From positions 1 through 36,745 of the forward strand of contig DUCT01000249.1 of the NCBI GenBank assembly GCA_012959665.1: a DNA stretch of 36,745 bases. Reading direction: 5' to 3'. Shown here one piece after another: positions 25,008 to 33,513 of the stretch. Position numbers and translations under genes: made by a program. Under the pieces are notes generated by a model. It saw only the letters and a list, made by a program, of their open reading frames with translations. It was not told the origin of the DNA and did not search any database. Source of the DNA: Myxococcales bacterium (lineage in GTDB: Bacteria; Myxococcota_A; UBA9160; UBA4427). Within the stretch, counting starts at the first letter, position 1. Each line of letters starts with the position of its first letter.

Positions 25008-26654
25008 GTGCAGAATCGAATCTGGTCGCTGGCATCCGCGGACCGCATGCGGGCCCTGGATCGGTACACCATTGAGGAGTGGGGCATTCCCGGTGCACTG
25101 CTGATGGAGAGTGCAGGTCGCGCGCTGGTGGAATTCGTTCTTGAGCGGGCTGGAGCCCTGCTTGCGCTTCCCGGAGCCGAGACGGTGGTTGTTTGTGGCC
25201 GAGGCAACAACGGGGGCGATGGGTTTGTGGTGGCGAGGCACCTGGCCCTGCTGGGCTTTTCGACCCGGGCGGTGCTCCTGGGTGATCCGGCGGGTCTGGC
25301 TGGAGATGCCGCCGCCAACTACCGGCGCGCCCGCGCTGTTGGGGTCTCGGTTGATGCTGCCTGGCCTTTGGCGCGCCCACTTCCGCGCCGGGGCGTCGTT
25401 GTCGATGCTCTCTATGGCACGGGCTTGAACCGAGCGATTGGGGGCGATTCCGCCGAGCTCATCGGGTGCATCAATGAGCTGGCATCCGTCTCCGAGGTGA
25501 TGGTGATCGCCGCGGACCTTCCCTCGGGCTTGGATGCGGATACGGGACAGCCTTTTGAACACGCGGTGAGGGCCGATGCGACCCTTGCCCTGGGCAGCCC
25601 CAAAATCGGTCTTACTCTGGAGCCGGGGCGGAGCCTTGCGGGAAGCGTGGTGACGGCGCGAATCGGAATTGCCGAGGTGATCGAGGGCGAAGAGCCCAAT
25701 CAAGGGGTTGAAGCGGCCAGTCTTTGGTCGCGTCGAGGGGCTTCGGATGCACTGCCGAGAAGGGGAGCCGGGAGCCATAAAGGAAGCTTTGGCCACATCC
25801 TTGTTGTCGGCGGGGCGCGAGGTATGTCCGGTGCGCCGGCCCTCGCGGCCAATGCGGCCCTCCGCTCCGGGGCGGGTCTGGTGACGATCGCTTGTCCAGG
25901 GGAACTCAACGACGTGGTCGAGGCGCAATGCACCGAGGCGATGACCGCGCCCTTGCCGGGGACGTCGGCGGGGGGCTTGGCCCTTTCGGGCTTGGCTGAA
26001 GCCAGGGGGCTGGCCTCGGAGCGGGATGTGGTGGCAATGGGCCCAGGGGCGGGGCGCGACCCCGAGACCCAGACATTGTTGCGGGATTTGGCCGTAGAAC
26101 TCGACCTTCCCCTGGTCATCGATGCGGACGGGTTGAATGCCTTTGAGGGCAACCCCGAACGCTTGAAAGCACGTTGCGAATCGACGCTGCTCACGCCCCA
26201 TCCCGGCGAGGCCGGACGCCTGCTCGGCCGGTCGGCGGCCCAGGTCAACCGGGACCGTGTGGGGGCGGCTCGCGAATTGGCTCATATCACGGGCGCCGTC
26301 GTTCTTTTGAAGGGAGCGGCCAGCATCTCGGCGAGCCCGGATGGGCGTGTGATTGTGAATCCGACCGGGGGGCCGAACTTGGCGACGGGGGGGAGTGGCG
26401 ATGTTCTCACCGGATTGGTGGCTGCCCTGGTCGCCCAAGGGCTGGAGGCCTTGCCCGCTGCGGCGCTGGGGGCCTATGTCCACGGGCTAGCGGGGGATCG
26501 CATCGCGCTTCGCCGAGGGGATGCGGGTCTGCTGGCGGGAGAACTCGCCGACGAACTGCCCGGGACAATGCAGGAATTGCGCGAAGAAGGGAGGAGGGGT
26601 GCTCAATCAAAAGGAGATCGACTTTCGACTCTGCTTCCGTTCCCAGGCTCCTGA
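25008..26654 (+). CDS. nnr: bifunctional NAD(P)HX epimerase / ADP-dependent dehydratase
   Basis: Nnr repairs hydrated NAD(P)H. An N-terminal YjeF epimerase domain (about 1-210) carries ALLMESAGRALVEF, the GRGNNGGDGFVVARHL motif and DALYGTGLNRAI. The C-terminal ribokinase-like dehydratase (about 240-530) carries KGSFGHILVVGGARGMSG, VMIDADGL-type DADGLNAF, LTPHPGEAGRLLG, NPTGGPNLATGGSGDVLTG and AAALGAYVHGLAG. The product is about 548 residues, normal for the fused form. I chose GTG 25008, preceded by AAGGAGG with short spacing; ATG 25050 is the alternative. Its 3' end overlaps the start of tsaE by 56 bases, so its last residues (from about RGAQSKG) share DNA with tsaE. Confidence 0.94.
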   Translation: MQNRIWSLASADRMRALDRYTIEEWGIPGALLMESAGRALVEFVLERAGALLALPGAETVVVCGRGNNGGDGFVVARHLALLGFSTRAVLLGDPAGLAGDAAANYRRARAVGVSVDAAWPLARPLPRRGVVVDALYGTGLNRAIGGDSAELIGCINELASVSEVMVIAADLPSGLDADTGQPFEHAVRADATLALGSPKIGLTLEPGRSLAGSVVTARIGIAEVIEGEEPNQGVEAASLWSRRGASDALPRRGAGSHKGSFGHILVVGGARGMSGAPALAANAALRSGAGLVTIACPGELNDVVEAQCTEAMTAPLPGTSAGGLALSGLAEARGLASERDVVAMGPGAGRDPETQTLLRDLAVELDLPLVIDADGLNAFEGNPERLKARCESTLLTPHPGEAGRLLGRSAAQVNRDRVGAARELAHITGAVVLLKGAASISASPDGRVIVNPTGGPNLATGGSGDVLTGLVAALVAQGLEALPAAALGAYVHGLAGDRIALRRGDAGLLAGELADELPGTMQELREEGRRGAQSKGDRLSTLLPFPGS

Positions 26655-27261
26655 GGATACCCGGGAGGTTGGGGAATTTCTCTCCCGGGGATGGGTCGAG
26701 GGGCGGGGACCCCGGGCCGGCGAGTCTGGGTCGGGTGCCCGGGCTGGGCTCGTGATTTCACTCTGTGGCGAACTCGGCGCGGGCAAAACGGTCTTCGTGA
26801 AGGGACTCGCCCGGGGCATGGGGGTGGACGAGGAACTGGTTTCGAGTCCAACCTTCGTGCTGGCGAATCAATACCTGTCGCCCGGCAATGGCCTTGTGCT
26901 TCACCACGTGGACTTCTATCGGCTGGAGGCCGCCGGGGAACTCGAATCCATGGGTTTTTTCGACATGATGGGACCCGGGACTCTGCTGGTCGTGGAGTGG
27001 GGTTCAAAGTTCCTGGAGGAAATGCCTGAGGATCGCCTCGAGGTGACCATCGACGTCGAGCCCGGCCGCGGACCCGAAGAACGCATTTTTCGTGCTCGGG
27101 GAACTGGGCCCGAGTCCCGGGGCGTGGCGGAGGAATGGGGGCGACGGCTGAGCGCGGTCCCGGGGCGGACCCTACTCGACGCCAATCTCGACGCCAATCC
27201 CGCCCCGGACCCGAATCCCGACGCCGACTCGTCGCCCGGCGAGGGGCTGATTGGAAAGTGA
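26599..27261 (+). CDS. tsaE: tRNA t6A biosynthesis ATPase TsaE
   Basis: TsaE is the ATPase of the TsaB-TsaD-TsaE complex that makes t6A37 in ANN-decoding tRNAs. The P-loop is GELGAGKT (57-64). VSSPTFVLANQYL, HHVDFYRLEAAGELESMGFF and LLVVEWGSKF follow in the usual order. The normal protein is about 150-160 residues, while this one has about 220. The excess is in the N-terminal Gly/Arg-rich stretch before the P-loop and in a C-terminal tail of DANLDANPAPDPNPDAD type, a low-complexity repeat. GTG 26599 is preceded by GGGAGGAGGG. The gene overlaps nnr by 56 bases. Neither tsaB nor tsaD is in the window. Confidence 0.9.
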   Translation: MLNQKEIDFRLCFRSQAPEDTREVGEFLSRGWVEGRGPRAGESGSGARAGLVISLCGELGAGKTVFVKGLARGMGVDEELVSSPTFVLANQYLSPGNGLVLHHVDFYRLEAAGELESMGFFDMMGPGTLLVVEWGSKFLEEMPEDRLEVTIDVEPGRGPEERIFRARGTGPESRGVAEEWGRRLSAVPGRTLLDANLDANPAPDPNPDADSSPGEGLIGK

Positions 27262-27383
27262 GGGTCGGGCTCCAGGAGGACAGCGGTGAACTGCCCGATA
27301 CCCTTACCCGACTCCACGGGACAGGCTAAAGTCAGCGCGCCCTGGCCGGCTAAGCGTGGTCGGGCAACCTTATGCAGGTCGAG

Positions 27384-28607
27384 ATGGCACTGATTGTCCA
27401 GAAATTTGGCGGAACCAGTGTGGGGGACGTGGACCGGATTCGGAACGTCGCTCGCCGGGTTGTCGCATGCCAGGAAGAGGGTCACCAGGTGGTGGTCTGC
27501 GTCTCTGCTATGGCGGGGGAGACCAACAGCTTGGATGCGCTCGCCCGAGCGATCTGCGACGACGCGAGCCCGGAGCCCAGGGAGTTCGATGCTCTGGTTT
27601 CCACGGGTGAGCAGAAAACCATTGCCTTGCTCGCCATGGCGATCCAGCAAATGGGCCACCCGGCGAGATCGTTCACCGGCGCGCAGATGGGTATGGAGAC
27701 CGACTCCTCCCACACCCGCGCTCGGATTCTAAGCATCGACACCGACCGTCTGCGCTCTTTCCTCGAGCGGGGCTTTGTCTGTGTCATCGCCGGCTTTCAG
27801 GGGGTCGATGCCGAGGGGAGTATTACAACCCTGGGCCGGGGCGGATCCGATACCTCGGCGGTGGCGGTGGCGGCAGCTCTGGGCGCGGATGTCTGCGAGA
27901 TTTATACAGACGTCGATGGCGTGTATACCGCCGATCCCCGGGTTGCCGAAGATGCGCGAAAACTCTCGAAGATTTCTTTTGAGGAAATGCTCGAGTTGGC
28001 GAGTCTGGGCGCGAAAGTGCTCCAGACGCGTTCGGTCAAGTTTGCCATGCGATACGGGGTGCCGATTCATGTGCGCTCGAGTTTCGTATCGGATGAGGGG
28101 ACCTGGATAGTGCCCGAGGAGGATGTCATGGAGCGTCTGGTCGTCTCTGGAGTGACCTGCAATGCGAACGAGGCCAAGATTCGAGTCGGCCATGTACCCG
28201 ACCAGCCCGGAATTGCGGCTCGATTGTTTACGCCCCTGGGCGAGGCCGGCATTGTGGTCGACATGATCGTGCAGAATTTTGCCAGCGACGGAACGACGGA
28301 CATGACCTTTACAGTCCCGCGGGCCGATTATCGCCGGGCTCTTGAGATCGCCGAACGCGTGGGCGGAGAGTTGAACTCGGCGTCGGTGGAGGGGGACGAC
28401 TCCATCGCCAAGGTATCCATTGTGGGGCTCGGGATGAAGGATCACGCCGGTGTCGCCACCAAGATGTTCGATGTCCTGGCCCGTGAGAACATCAATATTC
28501 AAATGATCAGCACCAGCGAGATCAAGATTTCCGTGGTGATCGACGAGGCGTTCGCCGACGGCGCCGTGAAGGCGCTTCACGAAGCCCTGGTGAGGGAGTC
28601 CGCCTAG
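27384..28607 (+). CDS. lysC: aspartate kinase
   Basis: Aspartokinase phosphorylates aspartate at the head of lysine, methionine, threonine and diaminopimelate synthesis. The 407-residue monofunctional enzyme has the N-terminal substrate motif [26 protein letters not shown], and the [20 protein letters not shown] and [11 protein letters not shown] stretches. Two C-terminal ACT domains follow (from about 265), beginning at [20 protein letters not shown] and [22 protein letters not shown]. They are the expected sites of lysine/threonine feedback control. I chose ATG 27384, although ATG 27372 would add four residues. No lysine riboswitch is evident in the 122-base gap upstream of lysC. The ComEA-like frame starts 3 bases after the stop. 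Confidence 0.95.
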   Translation: MALIVQKFGGTSVGDVDRIRNVARRVVACQEEGHQVVVCVSAMAGETNSLDALARAICDDASPEPREFDALVSTGEQKTIALLAMAIQQMGHPARSFTGAQMGMETDSSHTRARILSIDTDRLRSFLERGFVCVIAGFQGVDAEGSITTLGRGGSDTSAVAVAAALGADVCEIYTDVDGVYTADPRVAEDARKLSKISFEEMLELASLGAKVLQTRSVKFAMRYGVPIHVRSSFVSDEGTWIVPEEDVMERLVVSGVTCNANEAKIRVGHVPDQPGIAARLFTPLGEAGIVVDMIVQNFASDGTTDMTFTVPRADYRRALEIAERVGGELNSASVEGDDSIAKVSIVGLGMKDHAGVATKMFDVLARENINIQMISTSEIKISVVIDEAFADGAVKALHEALVRESA

Positions 28608-28609
28608 GA

Positions 28610-29284
28610 TTGACCGGGCTTTGGTGGAGGGGCGAGCCCGTCCTGGGCCCAAGGCGGATCGCTTCTTGCCACGTCCCCCGCGCCGCCATCACGCCCACTG
28701 CCGATAATTCCCAACGCCCATTACCCGCTGCTGCCCATCAGCGCCCCTTTAAGTCCCCCGCCCAGGGTTCCCGGTCAGGCACTTTCCTGCGTTCCATTGA
28801 TCGGCCGAAGACTGAATCCTCAAGCGGCGAGCGTGGCGCAAGCCGCGCTGGCTCCGGCTTGTTTGTAGCCCTGGTGCTCTGGGGGATGGCGTTTTTCTTC
28901 GGTCCCCAGTGCGGCACGGGCTGTGTGCAGGAATCGGCTTGCGCATTTCCGGGCCATGGCACTCGGCGAGCCGGGGGCCTCGTTGAGGTGACGTGTTTCG
29001 AGGCGCACGGTCAGGCCCCGGCGCTGGAGGGCGCGGCTCGATTGCTCTTCGGCTTGCCTCTGGATCTGAACCGCGCGGATTCGATCGCGCTGGAGAGCCT
29101 GCCCAGCATTGGGCCCGCCCGGGCCGGGGCGATCGTGGGTGAGCGGTGCAGGGACGGATTCGAGAACCTCGAGGCGTTGGTCCGAGTCCACGGGATCGGG
29201 CGGCGCACGGTGGAGGGGCTGAGGGGCTGGGCGGTGGCCGAGTCTGCACCCGTCTGCCCCCGGGCGGATTCGAGGCCCGAATGA
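28610..29284 (+). CDS. ComEA-like helix-hairpin-helix protein (start uncertain)
   Basis: The C-terminal third is clear: DLNRADSIALESLPSIGPARAGAIVGERCRDGFENLEALVRVHGIGRRTVEGLRGW carries two HhH motifs (LPSIGPARA, VHGIGRRT) of the ComEA type, which bind DNA non-specifically. A single hydrophobic segment (LFVALVLWGMAFFFG, about residues 84-98) suggests a membrane anchor with the HhH domain outside. The region between them is Cys-containing (QCGTGCVQESAC) and unlike standard ComEA. The start is doubtful. TTG 28610 lies just after lysC and the first 80 residues are Arg/Pro/Ser-rich with a C-rich coding strand. A TTG at 28859 directly before the hydrophobic segment is a possible later start. Nothing else points to competence here. 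Confidence 0.6.
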   Translation: MTGLWWRGEPVLGPRRIASCHVPRAAITPTADNSQRPLPAAAHQRPFKSPAQGSRSGTFLRSIDRPKTESSSGERGASRAGSGLFVALVLWGMAFFFGPQCGTGCVQESACAFPGHGTRRAGGLVEVTCFEAHGQAPALEGAARLLFGLPLDLNRADSIALESLPSIGPARAGAIVGERCRDGFENLEALVRVHGIGRRTVEGLRGWAVAESAPVCPRADSRPE

Positions 29285-29367
29285 CGAGGGGGCTCGGTTT
29301 GCGCTTCCTCTTTCGTTGCTCCGTCCTGGGCTAGAGCAAGCGTTGCCCGGAGCGCGAGGGCTCGCTT

Positions 29368-29389
29368 GACCCCCGTCGGACCGGGGGGT
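29368..29389 (+). other. inverted repeat in the gap before the cysteine desulfurase
   Basis: In the 210-base gap between the HhH gene and the desulfurase, CCCCCG (29370-29375) pairs with CGGGGG (29382-29387) across a 6-base loop, with GACCC and GGGTC extending the symmetry outward. There is no T-run. It could end the upstream transcript or affect the downstream operon. The rest of the gap shows no gene. Confidence 0.3.
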
Positions 29390-29494
29390 AGGGTCATCGA
29401 ACTTTCCCGGCGCGATGAGGCGCGGATTTCGAGCTGGCTCTTCCAGGGGCCTTATGCGGCCTCATGACCCCAGCGAGGAACAGCTTTCGTCCCG

Positions 29495-30634
29495 ATGCGT
29501 ATTTATCTCGATCACAATGCGACGACTCCCGTGCGGGCCGAGGTGGTCCAGGCGATGACCCAGACACTGACCGACGTCTACGGGAATCCCTCGAGCGGTC
29601 ATGCCGAGGGGGATGCGGCGCGTGCGCGGATCGAGGCTGCTCGAGACGCGGTGGCGCGCTGCCTGGGCGCGTCGCCTTCGTGGGTTTACTTCACCGCCGG
29701 CGCCAGTGAAGCCAATAATGCAGTTCTGATGGGATTGCTCGAGGAGGGGCCCGGCCACCTGGTCACGAGCAACGTCGAACACCCTTCGGTGGAGGAACCC
29801 GCTGCACGCCTGGAAAGCGCCGGCATGCAGGTGACCCGCGTTCCCGTGGACGAAGAAGGCCTGCTGACCCCTGAGGCAATCTTCGCGGCGCTCCGTCCCG
29901 ATACACGACTGGTCTCGTTAATCTGGGCAAACAATGAAACCGGGGTGGTTCAGCCCATGGAGGCGATTGCCGAGGGTCTGGCATCTCGAGGCGTACGGTT
30001 GCACGTGGACGCGACCCAGGCCTTGGGAAAGTGGCCCGTCGATCTCAGCCGGGTGCCCGCGGACTACCTCTCCTGTTCGGCCCACAAACTGGGCGGACCC
30101 AAGGGAAGCGGTTGTCTGGTGGCCCGGGCAGGAACTCCCCTCCACCCGTTGATTCGAGGCGGGCCCCAGGAGCGGCGGGTGCGTGGAGGAACCGAGAATG
30201 TGGCCGGGATCGTGGGCTTCGGTCGGGCGTGTGCTCTGGTCTCGGAGGAACTCGCCGAGCGCATGCTCGAGTACGCTCGTCTCCGGGACCGTCTTTGGGA
30301 GGGCCTGGAGGCCAAGGTGGGTGAGGTGCGTCGCAATGGATCCGTCGAGCACATGCTGCCCAACACCCTGAACGTTGAATTCCTGGGGACGGCCGGCGAG
30401 GTGCTGCTCCAGGCGCTGGATCTCGAAGGCGTGGCCGTCTCGGCCGGTGCTGCGTGCCACTCGGGATCCATTTCGCCCTCTCACGTGCTCTCCGCCATGG
30501 GGCTGAGTCCGGAACAGGCACGCAGCAGCCTGCGGATCTCCGTGGGGCACGGGGTGGACACCGGGCAGATCGACGCGGCGGTCGACTTGTTCGGCGAACT
30601 CGTGGCTCGGATTCGCCGGGCTGGACCGGCGTGA
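29495..30634 (+). CDS. cysteine desulfurase (NifS/IscS family)
   Basis: This PLP enzyme frees sulfur from cysteine as a persulfide. The 379-residue product has YLDHNATTPV at the N-terminus, NPSSGHAEG, FTAGASEANN, the PLP lysine Lys198 in SCSAHKLGGPKGSG, GGPQERRVRGGTENV, and the active cysteine Cys321 in GAACHSGSISPSHVL with a class I loop. ATG 29495 starts directly before the motif RIYLDHN. The stop overlaps the mnmA ATG as TGATG, so the pair is coupled. This suggests it supplies sulfur for MnmA thiolation of tRNA. No iscU, iscA or fdx genes adjoin it, so a general Fe-S role is less supported by context. Confidence 0.93.
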   Translation: MRIYLDHNATTPVRAEVVQAMTQTLTDVYGNPSSGHAEGDAARARIEAARDAVARCLGASPSWVYFTAGASEANNAVLMGLLEEGPGHLVTSNVEHPSVEEPAARLESAGMQVTRVPVDEEGLLTPEAIFAALRPDTRLVSLIWANNETGVVQPMEAIAEGLASRGVRLHVDATQALGKWPVDLSRVPADYLSCSAHKLGGPKGSGCLVARAGTPLHPLIRGGPQERRVRGGTENVAGIVGFGRACALVSEELAERMLEYARLRDRLWEGLEAKVGEVRRNGSVEHMLPNTLNVEFLGTAGEVLLQALDLEGVAVSAGAACHSGSISPSHVLSAMGLSPEQARSSLRISVGHGVDTGQIDAAVDLFGELVARIRRAGPA

Positions 30635-31770
30635 TGACAGTGCTTGAACCGGCCAGGGAAGAGGCCCGAGACGAGGCTGGGGCGCCCGCCTCGCCCCGGA
30701 TCATCGTCGCGATGTCTGGGGGGGTGGATTCGTCATTGGCTGCGGCCCTGTTGACCGAGGAAAGCTTCGAGGTTGTCGGAGTCACCATGCATCTGGCGGG
30801 GGATGCCTCCCGCTGTTGCTCGCTTGAGGACGCCGACGATGCCCGTCGGGTCGCCGAGAACCTGGGGATCCGGTTTTATGTGGCGAACTACACCAGTGAG
30901 TTTCAGCGCGAGGTGATCGATGTTTTTGCCGACGAGTACCTGGCCGGCCGAACCCCGATTCCGTGCGTGGCCTGCAACAAGCGTTTCAAATTTGACTATC
31001 TGATGGAGCGTGCCGAAATTTTCCAGGCGAAGGGGGTGGCCACGGGTCATTACGCTCGTATCTCCCGGGATCCGGCCAGCGGACTCTTTGAACTCCGTCG
31101 TCCCCGGGATCTTCAAAAGGATCAGACTTATTTCCTCTTTCAACTCGATCAGGCGCAGCTGTCGAAGACGTTCTTTCCACTGGGCGAACTGACCAAGGAG
31201 GAGGTTCGGGAGCGCGCCAGAGGTCTCGGGCTGGGCACCGCGGATAAACCCGAGAGCCAGGAGATCTGCTTCGTGCCCGGGGGGGATTACGCCGAGGTGG
31301 TCGAAACGATTCGTCCGGAAGCCGCCCAGAGGGGTGGCGAGATCGTCAACGGTCAGGGGCTCGTGATGGGGCGCCATCCCGGGATTCATCGTTTCACCGT
31401 GGGCCAGCGGCATGGCCTCGGGATCAGTTCGAGCGAACGTCTCTACGTAATTAGGCTCGACGCCGAAGCCCGCCAGGTAGTAGTTGGCCCCGAGTCGGAA
31501 CTGGCGGCGGAGGGTGCCGAGGTTTCCGAGGTGCACTGGATTGCGGGTGCGCCGCCCAGGCAACCGATTCGCGCCAAGGTGCAGATCCGTTATCGCCACG
31601 GGGGGGCTCTGGCGACCCTTTATCCCTTGCCCCAGGACACCGTGCGTGTCGAATTCGACGAGCCCGTCAAAGCGGTGTCGCCGGGCCAGGCCGCAGTATT
31701 CTACGAGGCACCCCCGAGCGATGGCGATCGAGGGGAACGCGTCCTGGGTGGCGGATGGATTCGGGGGTGA
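30634..31770 (+). CDS. mnmA: tRNA-specific 2-thiouridylase
   Basis: MnmA adds sulfur to U34 of tRNA-Glu, -Gln and -Lys. The 378-residue product has the PP-loop SGGVDSS (28-34) preceded by a 21-residue leader. The CVACN site carries the first catalytic Cys (Cys111, in RTPIPCVACNKRFKF), and the second catalytic Cys212 is in SQEICFVPGGDY. GHYARI, DQTYFLFQL and FTVGQRHGLGI are the other standard blocks. ATG 30634 overlaps the desulfurase TGA by one base. Its 3' end overlaps rnc by about 16 bases. The Cys61-Cys62 pair in DASRCCSLEDA is also seen in related MnmA proteins; I would not assign it a role. Confidence 0.95.
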   Translation: MTVLEPAREEARDEAGAPASPRIIVAMSGGVDSSLAAALLTEESFEVVGVTMHLAGDASRCCSLEDADDARRVAENLGIRFYVANYTSEFQREVIDVFADEYLAGRTPIPCVACNKRFKFDYLMERAEIFQAKGVATGHYARISRDPASGLFELRRPRDLQKDQTYFLFQLDQAQLSKTFFPLGELTKEEVRERARGLGLGTADKPESQEICFVPGGDYAEVVETIRPEAAQRGGEIVNGQGLVMGRHPGIHRFTVGQRHGLGISSSERLYVIRLDAEARQVVVGPESELAAEGAEVSEVHWIAGAPPRQPIRAKVQIRYRHGGALATLYPLPQDTVRVEFDEPVKAVSPGQAAVFYEAPPSDGDRGERVLGGGWIRG

Positions 31771-32495
31771 GCGTGGATCAGCGAGAGAGCGCCGCTCTCG
31801 ATTTGGGACTCTTTGAGGTCCAACTGGGCTACCGGTTCAAGGATCGCACGCACCTGGAAAACGCCCTGTGTCACGCCTCCAGCGCCAACGAAACCGCGGG
31901 GGCCGAGAGCAACGAGCGCCTGGAATTTCTCGGCGATGCGGTGATGGCGCTGGTGGTCGCGCACCTGCTCTATGAAGCGCATCCCGATTGGCAGGAGGGC
32001 GATCTCAGCCGAGCGCTTCAGACGTTGGTGGATCGTCCGGCCTTCGCCGCACTGGCCCGCCGTCTTGGCTTGGCGCCGCATCTTCGGCTGGGGCGCACCG
32101 AACAACAATCCGGGGGAATCGCCAAGGATTCAATTCTCTCCAACGCCATGGAGGCCGTGGTGGGGGCGATCTATCTCGACGGAGGATTGGATGCGGCCAG
32201 GGGCTTCGTGCAGCGGGTGTACGCCAAATTCCTGCGCGAGAGCACGCCCCGGGTCGAAGGTGACTCTAAGACGCGCTTTCAGGAGTCGATCATGGCGCTG
32301 CGCGGCGAATTTCCGAGCTACGAACTGGAGAGCGATAGCGGCGTCGAAGGCGACGAGGCCCGCTTTGCCACGGTTGCCCGGGTCGGGGGCGAGTGTTGGG
32401 GGGCGGGATCCGGGCGAACCAAGCAGGCCGCCGAATTTGCTGCGGCTGTCGAGGGCTTGAGGCGCGTGGAGGAGGAGGTGGGCAAAAGTGGCTGA
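31755..32495 (+). CDS. rnc: ribonuclease III
   Basis: RNase III cleaves double-stranded RNA in rRNA processing and mRNA decay. The 246-residue product has the nuclease signature NERLEFLGDAVMALVVAHLLY, SNAMEAVVGAIYLDGG (second catalytic acidic cluster) and a C-terminal dsRNA-binding domain from about 165 (KTRFQESIMALRG to RTKQAAEFAAAVEGL). ATG 31755 lies inside the mnmA end. GTG 31767, which overlaps the mnmA stop as GTGA, is an equally good start. The era gene begins 8 bases before its stop, the usual rnc-era arrangement of many bacteria. Confidence 0.94.
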   Translation: MDSGVSVDQRESAALDLGLFEVQLGYRFKDRTHLENALCHASSANETAGAESNERLEFLGDAVMALVVAHLLYEAHPDWQEGDLSRALQTLVDRPAFAALARRLGLAPHLRLGRTEQQSGGIAKDSILSNAMEAVVGAIYLDGGLDAARGFVQRVYAKFLRESTPRVEGDSKTRFQESIMALRGEFPSYELESDSGVEGDEARFATVARVGGECWGAGSGRTKQAAEFAAAVEGLRRVEEEVGKSG

Positions 32496-33396
32496 ACTGC
32501 GTTCCAACGATTCTTCGGCGGTTGCCCATCGGGCGGGTTTTGTCGCGCTGCTCGGGCCACCCAACGCGGGTAAGTCCACTCTGCTCAACCGTCTGCTGGG
32601 GGAGAAGCTGGCGATTGTGACCCACAAACCCCAGACCACACGGAGCCGAATCCTCGGCATCCTGACTCTTCCCCACGCCCAACTCTTGCTCCAGGATACC
32701 CCCGGCCTGCACGAGAGCGGCTCGCGGCTCAATAGTGTGATGAACGAAAGCGTCGCCGAGGCGCTTCGCACCTGTGATCTAGGGGTTCTGCTGGTGGATC
32801 GCGCGCAGGGCTGGATACCGGTTCACGAGCGGCTCCTGAAGGATCTCCGGGCGAGTCGAAAGCCCTTCGTGGTACTCGGGACAAAGTCCGATCTGCACGA
32901 TCATGTCGAACTGGTCTGGCCCCCGGCGGCGTTGAGTGCCGAAGAGATCTCGGTTTCCATTTCGGGGCTGACGGGGGAGGGCGTGCCCGCGTTGCTCGAG
33001 ACCTTGGTCGCCGCTCTTCCCGAATCGCCCGCCCTCTATCCCAAAGATGAACTGACCGATCGGCCGGTGCGCTGGCTCTGTGCCGAGTTGATCCGGGAAT
33101 CGGTTTTCCAATGTCTTGAGCAGGAACTCCCCTACGCGATGGCGGTGGAAGTCGTGCGCTTCGATGAGGAAAATCCGGACCGGGTGATGATTTACGCCAA
33201 CCTCCTGGTCGGGCGCGAAAGCCAGAAGCGGATTGTGGTGGGGGCGGGCGGTCGCACCATCAAGGGCATCGGGATTCGGGCAAGGAAGTCCATCGAAGCG
33301 CTACTCGGGACGGGGACCTATCTGGAACTCTTCGTGAAAGTCGATCCGAAGTGGCTCAAGAGCGCCAAGCGGATCCACGAACTGGGCTACCGCTAG
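32488..33396 (+). CDS. era: GTPase Era (ribosome assembly)
   Basis: Era binds 16S rRNA and the small subunit during assembly. The 302-residue product has Walker A GPPNAGKS (23-30), switch motif HKPQTTRSR, G3 DTPG (70-73), G4 as TKSD (132-135) and G5-like VSISGLTGEG. A C-terminal KH domain contains GAGGRTIKGIGIRARKSIE. The G4 motif has Thr in place of the usual Asn of NKxD. Translation starts with GTG 32488 within the end of rnc (8-base overlap). A divergence in codon use is not evident. It is the last gene of the desulfurase-mnmA-rnc-era set. Confidence 0.95.
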   Translation: MAELRSNDSSAVAHRAGFVALLGPPNAGKSTLLNRLLGEKLAIVTHKPQTTRSRILGILTLPHAQLLLQDTPGLHESGSRLNSVMNESVAEALRTCDLGVLLVDRAQGWIPVHERLLKDLRASRKPFVVLGTKSDLHDHVELVWPPAALSAEEISVSISGLTGEGVPALLETLVAALPESPALYPKDELTDRPVRWLCAELIRESVFQCLEQELPYAMAVEVVRFDEENPDRVMIYANLLVGRESQKRIVVGAGGRTIKGIGIRARKSIEALLGTGTYLELFVKVDPKWLKSAKRIHELGYR

Positions 33397-33501
33397 GCGC
33401 GACTCGGGCGGCTGGCGGACCGAATACGGCCTCCTCCCCTCTTTCTCGTTCCCCGGGGGAAAGAATGAACCCCGAATCCGTCGGTGATCCTCGGGATGTG
33501 G

Positions 33502-33507
33502 TATACA
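33502..33507 (+). promoter_or_regulatory. possible -10 element of the merR-icmF transcript
   Basis: TATACA at 33502-33507 is followed by the palindrome GTTAAC at 33508-33513. If it is a -10 hexamer, transcription would begin near 33514, the GTG chosen as the MerR start, which would give a leaderless mRNA. No convincing -35 hexamer is seen. The GTTAAC overlap would suit autoregulation. This is weak and is reported for position only. Confidence 0.2.
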
Positions 33508-33513
33508 GTTAAC

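Noticed and set aside
24444-26483. A long open frame of 679 codons on the minus strand across glmM and nnr
   Set aside because: It is antisense to two clear genes, is rich in Arg/Pro/Gly/Ser and shows no domain. Long antisense frames are expected at this GC content.
27262-27383. Lysine riboswitch upstream of lysC
   Set aside because: The 122-base gap is too short for the usual lysine riboswitch and I could not draw its five-helix core.
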